The notes under the pieces are model-generated. The model was not told where the DNA came from, searched no databases, and saw nothing but the letters and a program-made list of their open reading frames with translations. From Acidobacteriota bacterium (GTDB lineage Bacteria > Acidobacteriota > Terriglobia > Terriglobales > Acidobacteriaceae): 8,422 nucleotides of DNA. The translations under genes were made by a program, and so were the position numbers. Shown one piece after another: positions 1-5,872 of this stretch (the first letter of the stretch is position 1; each line of letters starts with the position of its first letter). The DNA lies in contig JAJZNH010000128.1 in NCBI GenBank assembly GCA_021811745.1, forward strand, positions 1 through 8,422, written 5' to 3'.

Positions 1-22
1 ATTCGGAAATGCAGCCCAGAGC

Positions 23-559
23 TTACTGCGCAATCCCCGAAGCCGCGGCAAATCCAGCAGCCTCTGCGGAAGGAATGGCAGGACCTGGAACGGGAGTATC
101 GAAGCTGCTGGCATCTTCAGCGTTGATGGCATCGGAGTAGTCCGGACCCAAGCCAAGCTTTTCGAGGGCGCGCGCATCCGGCGTAATTTTGGTTTGCCAA
201 CCGTGATCAGCTTGATATTTCTGCATGGCATTCACGGTGGCGACATCCCACTTTCCGTTCGCCGGCCCCGCGAGGTAATGCTCGCGGATAAGCGCCTCCT
301 GAATCTGCGCAACGCGCTGAGGCAGGATGGCTTGCTGGCCGCGCGACCGTCGCCTCCAGTAGTACCGGCGTCGTCTGTACCTCACATGCCGAATGTATCT
401 TCTATGAGCCACGCGGCGAACATGGCGGGCGTGGACCGTAGTGGATCGGCGGTGTGCGGCCGGTTTGTGCACGCCAGACGCAAACGCAGGGGCTCCGAGC
501 AGTGCCGCAGACAACAAGAGTGAAAAAAGAAATAATACGGTTGCGCGGAGGAGAGACAC
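23..559 (-). CDS. Secreted Arg/His/Tyr-rich protein with a peptidoglycan-binding-like domain
   Basis: A 178-residue protein, probably exported and attached to or interacting with the cell wall. Residues 1-27 look like a Sec signal peptide: a short basic start, a Leu/Ala-rich core and an AFA cleavage site before Ser28. Residues about 31-73 are extremely basic, with 17 Arg between residues 37 and 73, several His and Tyr, and runs such as YRRRRYYWRRR. Residues about 79-137 resemble a PG_binding_1 domain: a helix with RVAQIQEALIREHYLAG, then GKWDVATVNAMQKYQADHGW, matching the family pattern of a Gly, an Asp-x-x-Thr and a conserved Gln before a final Gly. The tail (about 138-178) is acidic, then Ala/Pro-rich and probably disordered. 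The start is GTG at 559, chosen because GAGGTG lies 7 bases upstream and the signal peptide begins at once. The domain call rests on sequence pattern only. No enzymatic domain is visible, so the role is binding or structural by inference. It is separated from degP by a terminator and probably has its own promoter. Confidence 0.85.
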   Translation of the reverse strand: MSLLRATVLFLFSLLLSAALLGAPAFASGVHKPAAHRRSTTVHARHVRRVAHRRYIRHVRYRRRRYYWRRRSRGQQAILPQRVAQIQEALIREHYLAGPANGKWDVATVNAMQKYQADHGWQTKITPDARALEKLGLGPDYSDAINAEDASSFDTPVPGPAIPSAEAAGFAAASGIAQ

Positions 560-566
560 GCCCTAA

Positions 567-572
567 CACCTC
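567..572 (-). promoter_or_regulatory. Ribosome binding site for the secreted peptidoglycan-binding-like protein
   Basis: Read on the minus strand this is GAGGTG, 7 bases before the GTG at 559. It is a good Shine-Dalgarno match and supports a GTG start, which leaves an intact signal peptide at the N-terminus. Confidence 0.6.
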
Positions 573-604
573 GATGAAGGTGAGTATTTAGTTCGTTCCT
601 GTGC

Positions 605-633
605 AGTGTAGCGAATGGTTACGGACAGCGCAA
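605..633 (-). promoter_or_regulatory. Possible promoter for the secreted peptidoglycan-binding-like protein
   Basis: On the minus strand TTGCGC (633-628) and TACACT (610-605) are separated by 17 bases. They match the housekeeping consensus at 3 of 6 and 4 of 6 positions. A transcript from here would have a leader of about 40 bases before the GTG at 559. The hexamers are weak, so this is a candidate only. Confidence 0.3.
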
Positions 634-798
634 GAGAAAATCATAGAGAGCCGTGGGGACCGGACCCGCAAAGGGACCCGCATCAGCGCGGTTTCCCACC
701 CGGCGCAGCCTCATTCGGCTTCAGAGATGGTAGCTTTCTCCTGTGGGATAGACACATAGTTCCCCGACATCGAGGTACGGCCCCAGCTCTGGAACAGC

Positions 799-826
799 GA
801 AGGCCGCGGGAAAACCCGCGGCCTTC
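799..826 (-). terminator. GC-rich hairpin terminator downstream of the Do-family protease gene
   Basis: A perfect 12-bp inverted repeat, GAAGGCCGCGGG and its complement, surrounds a four-base loop. It starts about 20 bases past the protease stop codon at 847-849. On the minus strand the stem is followed by TTC-GCTGTTCC rather than a clean U run. It could therefore be a GC-strong intrinsic terminator with a poor tail, or an mRNA 3'-end stabilising structure. The position directly after the stop supports a transcript end. Confidence 0.7.
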
Positions 827-846
827 ACAACCGTACTATCGCCGCG

Positions 847-2481
847 CTACTGCAAGGTACCGCCCACGTAATTGATGCCGTTTTCAGGATGGTTTGGATC
901 CATAACTTCGAAAACCACAGGGTCGCCGCTCTTGAGCTTGCCGGCAATAGCGTTAAACTCATCGCGATTGGCAGTCGTCTGCCGGTTGAGACGAGTGATG
1001 ACGAGGCCTGGCTCGAGGCCCTGAAGATCGGCGAAGGAGCCTGGGCGCACATACTCAACCACAACCCCCTGTCTGTGAAGCTTGGCGGCGATGGACGGGG
1101 GCTCTGCCTGGACGACCACGCCGAGTTTGGTTTCACCGGGACCGACCTTCGAGGCGCTGGGCGGCGTGGTCGGTGGTTGGGGATTGTTCAACTCGGCAAA
1201 GATCTTGTCGCGATCCTCGATGGTGACCGTGGTCTGGCTTTGCTGGCCGTTCCGGAGATAACCGAGCGTGGCGGTGGCTCCGGGGCGGAGAGCAGCGATC
1301 TCATTGACGAGGTCGTTGCCATTCTTCACGGTATGGCCATTGACGGAGTTGATGACGTCGCCGGGTTTGATGCCCGCCTTATCCGCCGGCCCGCCCGGTT
1401 GAACGGCATTCACGAGCACGCCGTACTTGAAGCCATAGATTTTGTTGACAGCATCCGAAAGTCCCTCGCGGAACTGAATGCCGATGGACCCGCGCGTCAC
1501 TTTGTGGCTGGGGCTGATGAGGTCGTTGTAGACCGAAACCACGAGATTCGACGGGAGGGCGAAGCCAACGCCTTGATAGGCGCCCGACTGGGTATAGATA
1601 GCGGTATTGACGCCAATGACGTTCCCGTTCATGTCCAGCAGCGGCCCGCCGGAGTTGCCGGGATTAATGGCGGCATCGGTTTGGAGATAGTGCTGGAACT
1701 GGCCTCGAGCGCCCGGCTCGATGGTGCGATTCTTCGCGGAGATAATGCCGGCGGTAACCGTCTGCGCGAGCGCGAAGGGACTGCCGATGGCCTCCACCCA
1801 ATCCCCCACTTGCACATGGTCGGAATTACCCAGCTTGACGGTTGGCAAGGGTTTGTCGGTCTCGATCTTGATGACCGCCAGATCGGTGGCCTTATCGAAG
1901 CCGATGACACGGGCCGGACGGCCAGGATCGGTGGTGTCCGGATCGGTGGAGAGCTTGACGTAAATCTTGTCGGCCCCGTTGATGACGTGATAGTTGGTGA
2001 TGATGTAGCCCTTGGAATCGACAATGAAACCCGACCCAAGCGATTCCTGCACGCCGCCGCCGCCCTGGTCGGGAAAGGGAATCTGGCCGCCGAAGAAGCG
2101 GTTGAAGAAGTCCTGGAGACCATTATCGCCCTGGCCCGGCTGCTGATTGCCGTCACCACCGGGATTCGGCATGAATGGAACCACGCCGCCATGAAAGTTG
2201 TGCGGGGCCTGATTACTGGATTGCTTCGGCAAGGTCTCGGTATTAATATTCACCACCGCAGGCCCTACCATCCGGGCAATCTTCACGAACGCATTGGGCG
2301 CAATGGGGGAGTTTACAATCTTGAGCGGAGTGGCGCTGGCGCTTGAGTCCTGCGCTTCCTGCTGTCCGTGCACTCCGTTCGCCACAAAGGAACCGGTCAC
2401 AATGACGGCCGACAACACGGCAAGCAGGACAAATGCCGAGACAAGACGGCGCGACCGCAGCCGTTCGATAAGCGGTTTCAT
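847..2481 (-). CDS. degP: Do-family (DegP/HtrA) periplasmic serine endoprotease
   Basis: A 544-residue trypsin-like protease/chaperone expected to degrade or refold damaged proteins in the periplasm. An N-terminal hydrophobic segment (about residues 12-33), preceded by KPLIERLRSRR, is either a signal peptide or a membrane anchor. The protease domain carries the full catalytic triad: His165 in TNYHVING, Asp200 in KATDLAVIKI and Ser277 in INPGNSGGPL. Two PDZ domains follow, about residues 331-424 (SIGIQF ... GPADKAGIKPGDVI) and 452-526 (LGVVVQ ... GLEPGLVITRLN), which is normal Do architecture and length. Between residues 92 and 145 is a Gly/Gln/Pro/Phe-rich loop containing FFNRFFGG, equivalent to the flexible LA-type loop of the family. 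The ATG at 2481 is preferred: a TTG at 2508 only adds nine residues before the basic n-region. A GAGG lies 11 bases upstream, which is a long spacing. DegP, DegQ and DegS cannot be firmly separated by sequence alone, but two PDZ domains exclude a DegS type. The gene is followed by its own hairpin and is probably monocistronic. Confidence 0.95.
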   Translation of the reverse strand: MKPLIERLRSRRLVSAFVLLAVLSAVIVTGSFVANGVHGQQEAQDSSASATPLKIVNSPIAPNAFVKIARMVGPAVVNINTETLPKQSSNQAPHNFHGGVVPFMPNPGGDGNQQPGQGDNGLQDFFNRFFGGQIPFPDQGGGGVQESLGSGFIVDSKGYIITNYHVINGADKIYVKLSTDPDTTDPGRPARVIGFDKATDLAVIKIETDKPLPTVKLGNSDHVQVGDWVEAIGSPFALAQTVTAGIISAKNRTIEPGARGQFQHYLQTDAAINPGNSGGPLLDMNGNVIGVNTAIYTQSGAYQGVGFALPSNLVVSVYNDLISPSHKVTRGSIGIQFREGLSDAVNKIYGFKYGVLVNAVQPGGPADKAGIKPGDVINSVNGHTVKNGNDLVNEIAALRPGATATLGYLRNGQQSQTTVTIEDRDKIFAELNNPQPPTTPPSASKVGPGETKLGVVVQAEPPSIAAKLHRQGVVVEYVRPGSFADLQGLEPGLVITRLNRQTTANRDEFNAIAGKLKSGDPVVFEVMDPNHPENGINYVGGTLQ

Positions 2482-2541
2482 GGTACGGATAACCTCGCCT
2501 GTGACCAACCTTGCGGCTGGGGATAGATTGCGTTAATTACG

Positions 2542-2547
2542 AGTATA
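2542..2547 (-). promoter_or_regulatory. degP: Possible -10 element for the Do-family protease gene
   Basis: The minus strand reads TATACT here, 5 of 6 matches to the -10 consensus. It would give a leader of about 55 bases before the ATG at 2481. No good -35 hexamer sits 16-18 bases upstream, so either an activator or another sigma factor would be needed, or this is chance. The 156-base gap to the upstream peptidase gene leaves room for a promoter. Confidence 0.3.
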
Positions 2548-2637
2548 GCCTGTAAAAGGCAAACCCGCTTTGGCGCCAGAGTTACTTCGTGGCCAGCGTT
2601 GGGCGGCATCGAGGGAATCGTTGGCGCATCCGGTAAT

Positions 2638-4071
2638 CTACTGTTCCGCGGCCCATGCAAGCATAGCCAGAATGAGCAACAACACGCGCCTGAGGCCGGT
2701 CTCGCGGTCCTTGGCGGAATACCACTCGGCCAGTGTGTGCGCCGCACCCCCTGCACCGCCCGCACCCATGGACAAGGCTGGAATGCCCAGCGAGAGGGGA
2801 ATATTGGCGTCGGTCGAGCCCAGGCGCAGATCAGTGCGCAGGCTCAGATGGCGGTCAACGGCACGCAACGCCTCGAGCAGAGGCGAATCATCCGGTAAGT
2901 GCGCGGCCGGACGCTCGCCGATCCTGGTCACAGAAAAGGAAAGCGGTCCAAAAGAGGCCGGGGTGCCAGCTTGCGCCTTGACATTGCAGCGATCGACAGC
3001 ATCTTCGATGGTACGGTAGAGCGCCGCCTCAAGACGCTGGAGCTGCGCGGGATCGGTGGAGCGGAAATCGATAGCGGCCTGGGCGCTCTCAGGGATGGAA
3101 TTCACGCTGGTGCCGCCGCGGATGGTCCCGACATTGAGCGTGGTGCGAGGCTCAGCCGGCAATGGCGTTTCCGCCAACGCGGCCATCGCCTGGGCGAGGG
3201 CTACGATCGGATTAGGTGTACCGGCATCTGTGAAGCTGTGGCCACCGGGGCCGGTGATAGTGATGAGGTGGCGGCTGCTGCCTAGGGCCTGAGTCACAGC
3301 AGCGTCGGCGCCCGCGCCGTCCAGCACGATATGGGCAGCGATGCGGCCGGCAAGCGATGCCATGGGAGAAGTGTCGTGCGCGGAAGGTGCGGCGATTGGC
3401 CCCGGCGGCGACGCTTCGTCGATGGGGATCCCAGTGGACACGCTCTGACTGTAGATGTGGCGGACACCGCGCAGATTGCCTTCGCCTTCCTCGCCTACGT
3501 TGCCCAGTAAGACCAGCGGAGCGGGCAGCTCGACTCCGGACGCGATTAGCGCGTGCGCGATGGCCAACATCCCCGCCACTCCAGCGGCATTATCACAGGC
3601 TCCTGGAGCCGCGAGGCGGTCGCCGTCGAGGACGGGATGGAGCGGGGTGCCGGCAGGAAAGACCGTGTCGAGATGCGCGGAGAGCACGACTACCGGCCCC
3701 GTGCTCTCGGGCGGAAGATGCGTTGCAGGCAGGGTTGCCAACACGTTGCCGGCGGCGTCGATCTCCACCTGGCTGAGGCCGGCTTCAGCAAAACGCGCCG
3801 CGAGCCACTCCGCACGCGGCTGCTCACCATAGGGTGGGGCGGGAATCGCCACCAGCGCCATCTGCCAGTCCATGATCGTCTTGGGATTGCCATGCAGCCA
3901 GGCAAAGGCCGCATGGACCGGACGAAGGCGGGCAAGCGCCGTGACGCGCGAGAAGGCCGAATTACGAAAGAGAAGCGGAATCGGCACGGAATCAGGGTAG
4001 CAGGGGCCGGCAAATGAGTGCCCCGTCAAGAGCAACTCATCGGTCCGCAGTTGCGTCCCCATCGGGTGCAT
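2638..4071 (-). CDS. M20-family zinc metallopeptidase (aminopeptidase/carboxypeptidase-like)
   Basis: Predicted di-zinc exopeptidase or amidohydrolase, 477 residues if started at ATG 4071. Signature motifs appear in order: HLDTVFP (His133, catalytic Asp135), GACDNAAG (bridging Asp160), NVGEEGEGN (general base Glu194 and ligand Glu195), LDG (Asp251, likely ligand), GPGGHSF (His278, from the dimerisation domain) and GGAAHTLAEW (His445, last metal ligand). The set is complete, so activity is likely. Substrate cannot be read from sequence. The layout resembles the PepT/M20 di- and tripeptidase group. Between Glu195 and Asp251 is about 30 extra residues rich in Pro, Ser and Ala. The start is uncertain: the frame is open up to 4164 (TTG), ATG codons lie at 4071 and 4062, and a GTG lies at 3987. 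None has a clear ribosome binding site, and family-like sequence begins only near residue 50. No signal peptide is seen, so it is probably cytoplasmic. The chosen start overlaps the truA stop by 35 bases, so the two may be translationally coupled. Confidence 0.88.
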   Translation of the reverse strand: MHPMGTQLRTDELLLTGHSFAGPCYPDSVPIPLLFRNSAFSRVTALARLRPVHAAFAWLHGNPKTIMDWQMALVAIPAPPYGEQPRAEWLAARFAEAGLSQVEIDAAGNVLATLPATHLPPESTGPVVVLSAHLDTVFPAGTPLHPVLDGDRLAAPGACDNAAGVAGMLAIAHALIASGVELPAPLVLLGNVGEEGEGNLRGVRHIYSQSVSTGIPIDEASPPGPIAAPSAHDTSPMASLAGRIAAHIVLDGAGADAAVTQALGSSRHLITITGPGGHSFTDAGTPNPIVALAQAMAALAETPLPAEPRTTLNVGTIRGGTSVNSIPESAQAAIDFRSTDPAQLQRLEAALYRTIEDAVDRCNVKAQAGTPASFGPLSFSVTRIGERPAAHLPDDSPLLEALRAVDRHLSLRTDLRLGSTDANIPLSLGIPALSMGAGGAGGAAHTLAEWYSAKDRETGLRRVLLLILAMLAWAAEQ

Positions 4072-4945
4072 ATTCGACCGAGTGGAGGAAGAGCCCGCGG
4101 GCTGGAGCGGTGGGGCCGGCGGCAGGACGTGAGCGCGCCGCGAGAATGGCGGGGATTTGCCCAAGAGGGAGATGGCCGCGGCCTACATCGAGCATGGTTC
4201 CCACCAGGTTGCGGACCATGTGCTGGAGGAATCCGTTGCCGCGCACGCGATAGACGAGAAGCTCACCAGCCTCGGCCGGACGGTACTCCCAGGAGGAAGC
4301 GTAGATGCAGCGAACAGTGGTGAGAGCCATGGGAGCTTTGGCTTTTGGGATGAGTTCCGGTGCGGCTGCCAAACCCCGGTTCTCCATTCCGTCGACGAAC
4401 AGCTGTCGCTGGGGACCCCGGTGCGCAAGGTCGGGGTCACTGGCGGCGAAGCTCTGGAAGTCGTGCTCGCCTTCAAAGAGCCGCGCCGCGGCCTCCAGAG
4501 CGGCGAAATCGAGCGGCCAACGGCAGGCGTAGACGTAGCGGGCCAGAAACGGCGGACAGAGGCTGGCGCGAAGGATGCGGTACTCGTAGGTCTTGGCCAG
4601 AGCAGAGTGGCGCGCATGAAAGGTGGCGGGCACGTGCTGGGCCTCGGCGACGCGAATCGACGGAGGAAGGACGCGATTGAGGGCGCGCACGAGATTTTCC
4701 GGTGGAATGGGCGCGTGCAGGGTGAAACTGGCCACCTGGGCCAGTGCGTGGACGCCGGCATCGGTCCGGCCGGAGCCTTGGGGCAGCGGCGTTTCGCCGG
4801 TGATGCGGCCAAGTGCGGCTTGAAGCTCGCCCTGGACGGTGGACTCTCCCGGCTGCACCTGCCAGCCACGGAAATCCGTTCCGTCGTAGGCAAGGGTAAG
4901 CTTCCAGGTCTGCGACACAGGGACGGCTTGGGCGGAATTAGCCAC
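4037..4945 (-). CDS. truA: tRNA pseudouridine synthase A
   Basis: Converts uridines 38-40 in the anticodon arm of many tRNAs to pseudouridine in the cytoplasm. The 302-residue protein begins near LTLAYDGTDFRGWQVQP, the usual TruA opening. It carries the catalytic Asp62 in GSGRTDAGVHA, then KTYEYRI, the GEHDFQSFAAS segment, and the C-terminal signature RVRGNGFLQHMVRNLVGTMLDVGRG. It ends with TAPARGLFLHSVEY plus a short tail, so it is complete. The length is slightly above the usual 245-270 residues because of the N-terminal lead and the tail. The GTG at 4945 is chosen because AGGA sits 5 bases upstream and the conserved core begins about 13 residues later. The same frame stays open to a TTG at 5098, but the extra 51 residues look unlike TruA. 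The M20 peptidase gene follows, overlapping its 3' end. Confidence 0.96.
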   Translation of the reverse strand: MANSAQAVPVSQTWKLTLAYDGTDFRGWQVQPGESTVQGELQAALGRITGETPLPQGSGRTDAGVHALAQVASFTLHAPIPPENLVRALNRVLPPSIRVAEAQHVPATFHARHSALAKTYEYRILRASLCPPFLARYVYACRWPLDFAALEAAARLFEGEHDFQSFAASDPDLAHRGPQRQLFVDGMENRGLAAAPELIPKAKAPMALTTVRCIYASSWEYRPAEAGELLVYRVRGNGFLQHMVRNLVGTMLDVGRGHLPLGQIPAILAARSRPAAGPTAPARGLFLHSVEYAPDGDATADR

Positions 4946-4950
4946 AGGGT

Positions 4951-4954
4951 TCCT
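4951..4954 (-). promoter_or_regulatory. truA: Ribosome binding site deciding the truA GTG start
   Basis: The minus strand reads GCAGGAACCCT then GTG, so AGGA is 5 bases from the start codon at 4945. This supports the shorter 302-residue TruA over a TTG start 153 bases further upstream. Confidence 0.5.
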
Positions 4955-5092
4955 GCTTGACAGGGTAATCGAGTGGAGGCTGCACGGCACTTTTCCAATC
5001 CCTTTCCTTTTGCTCGCCGCCGGAAGCAGGCTGGACGATGAAGGCCAAAGGCGCCCCAGGCCGGATCTCCGAAGATCGCGCAAAGGAGAAGT

Positions 5093-5121
5093 TTGCAAAG
5101 GACAGGAATCAAGAGTATTTT
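5093..5121 (+). promoter_or_regulatory. Possible promoter next to the palindrome
   Basis: TTGCAA (5093-5098) and TATTTT (5116-5121) are 17 bases apart, each matching the housekeeping consensus at 4 of 6 positions. The -10 element abuts the palindrome starting at 5122, so a protein bound there would block transcription initiation. The first gene downstream on this strand, the tolC-family gene, starts about 750 bases away. The transcript is therefore unclear. Confidence 0.25.
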
Positions 5122-5135
5122 ACTAACTAGTTAGT
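5122..5135. promoter_or_regulatory. Perfect 14-bp palindrome, operator-like
   Basis: ACTAACTAGTTAGT equals its own reverse complement. The symmetry continues outward with one mismatch pair (5121/5136) and two further matches, to 5119-5138. AT-rich palindromes of this size with a central CTAG are typical of operators bound by dimeric helix-turn-helix repressors, TetR family included. The site lies about 175 bases upstream of truA and abuts a possible plus-strand -10 element. The binding protein is not encoded in the window, so its assignment is inference. Confidence 0.45.
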
Positions 5136-5861
5136 TAATTAAGCTCGAATGCTCGTCGGCCGCGGCCGTAGGATTGGCGCGGTCTGTAGTTTGCGAGCGC
5201 CTGGGTGCTTTCCAGTCCGGTGCGGGCAAAGATGATACGGTTGCACAAGAGCAAAGGAGTACGCGGCAAGCTGGGGTAAAGCAGGATTTGTGCCTGGATC
5301 TTCGATGTCTTTCTGGGCGAACGAAGTGTGTGGTGAGCGATTGATTTCAATGGTAAGCCTCGGGCCGCAAGCAGCCCACTGGGAAACGTCCAGGTACGAA
5401 CACAATCTACGCTAGCTCCGGGCATGAGCCTGGGCGAAAGAGGACGAATTCCACATGCCGCAGTCCCCAACGATAGGTCTTCGTCGAGGGGGATGGAAGC
5501 ATGCTCCCCGCAGGGGCTAAGAGCAGGCTGCAAAGAAGCCAATTGCCAAAGAATCACGGATAACTTTGCCGACGCGCTTCACCAGCGGGCAGGCTCGCCG
5601 ACTGAGTGATATGCCCGAGGCACGGAACGCGGCGAACGTCAATAACGTTCTAGAGTGGTAGTAGATCTTCTGTGCTTTCTTCGCGATCATGATTCGTCGC
5701 GGCAGTCTATCGGGACGAAGCAACAATCGGGCTGGTTGGTCCTTGCGTAACGGCAAGGCGGATGAGAACTTGGAGTGGCCTTGGGAAAAGCACAAATTAG
5801 CACGGCGGGGGAGCCTCGGTGTCCTCTCAGGACGAGTGCCCCAGACGCAACAACAATTCGT

Positions 5862-5865
5862 GGAG
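5862..5865 (+). promoter_or_regulatory. Ribosome binding site deciding the start of the TolC-family gene
   Basis: GGAG lies 7 bases before ATG 5873. The alternative in-frame GTG at 5819 has no such site and would lengthen an already long signal n-region, so 5873 is preferred. The site overlaps the stop codon region of a 59-codon open frame (TGA at 5866-5868). Confidence 0.55.
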
Positions 5866-5872
5866 TGAAATC

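Larger units (their letters stand above)
4946..5872. other. Intergenic region between divergent truA and the tolC-family gene; no convincing gene
   Basis: About 930 bases separate the two divergent starts. Open frames occur (minus 5135-5557, plus 5424-5609, minus 5517-5795, plus 5689-5868), but none has a family-like sequence. The listed frames lack the hydrophobic and charged patterning of a folded protein, and they overlap one another. Structure visible here: a 14-bp palindrome at 5122-5135, a 12-bp GC palindrome CGGCCGCGGCCG at 5157-5168, a small CCCC/GGGG hairpin at 5506-5516, an AACGT/ACGTT inverted repeat at 5635-5649, and a CCTTGC/GCAAGG hairpin at 5741-5758. It may be a long regulatory region, the remains of a lost gene such as a regulator, or host an unrecognised small RNA. 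Sequence alone does not decide between these. Confidence 0.6.

Noticed and set aside
662..682. Direct repeat of GGACCCGCA (662-670 and 674-682)
   Set aside because: Only nine bases and two copies, in a GC-rich spacer; likely chance and no associated function.
615..875. An 86-codon plus-strand frame between the secreted protein and degP
   Set aside because: It runs through the degP terminator and into the end of degP, and its composition is Arg/Pro-rich without domain pattern or a clear ribosome binding site.
889..2346. A 485-codon plus-strand open frame antisense to the protease gene
   Set aside because: It is the mirror frame of a GC-rich coding sequence. The minus-strand frame has a full catalytic triad and two PDZ domains, while the antisense product has no recognisable domain.
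2899..3285. Plus-strand open frames across the M20 gene
   Set aside because: Mirror frames of a gene with all metal-binding motifs intact.
4157..4960. A 267-codon plus-strand open frame opposite truA
   Set aside because: Antisense shadow of a gene with a complete TruA signature; no domain in the translated product.
4183..5112. A 309-codon minus-strand frame overlapping truA
   Set aside because: Alternative frame of the same strand, rich in Pro, Ser, Arg and Trp as expected of a shifted GC-rich frame. TruA in the other frame is unambiguous.
5135..5557. A 140-codon minus-strand frame upstream of truA
   Set aside because: No recognisable domain, no clear start signal, and its stop falls in the palindrome. 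Other frames overlap it equally well. It is kept only as part of the unexplained intergenic region.
5741..5758. CCTTGC/GCAAGG hairpin as an attenuator before the TolC-family gene
   Set aside because: A six-bp stem without a following U run or an alternative pairing partner is too weak to call.
5517..5795. A 92-codon minus-strand frame and the plus-strand 61-codon frame at 5424-5609
   Set aside because: They overlap on opposite strands, have no family resemblance and lack ribosome binding sites.
5819..5872. GTG at 5819 as the start of the TolC-family gene
   Set aside because: The ATG at 5873 has GGAG seven bases upstream. The GTG has none and adds 18 polar residues before an already long signal lead.
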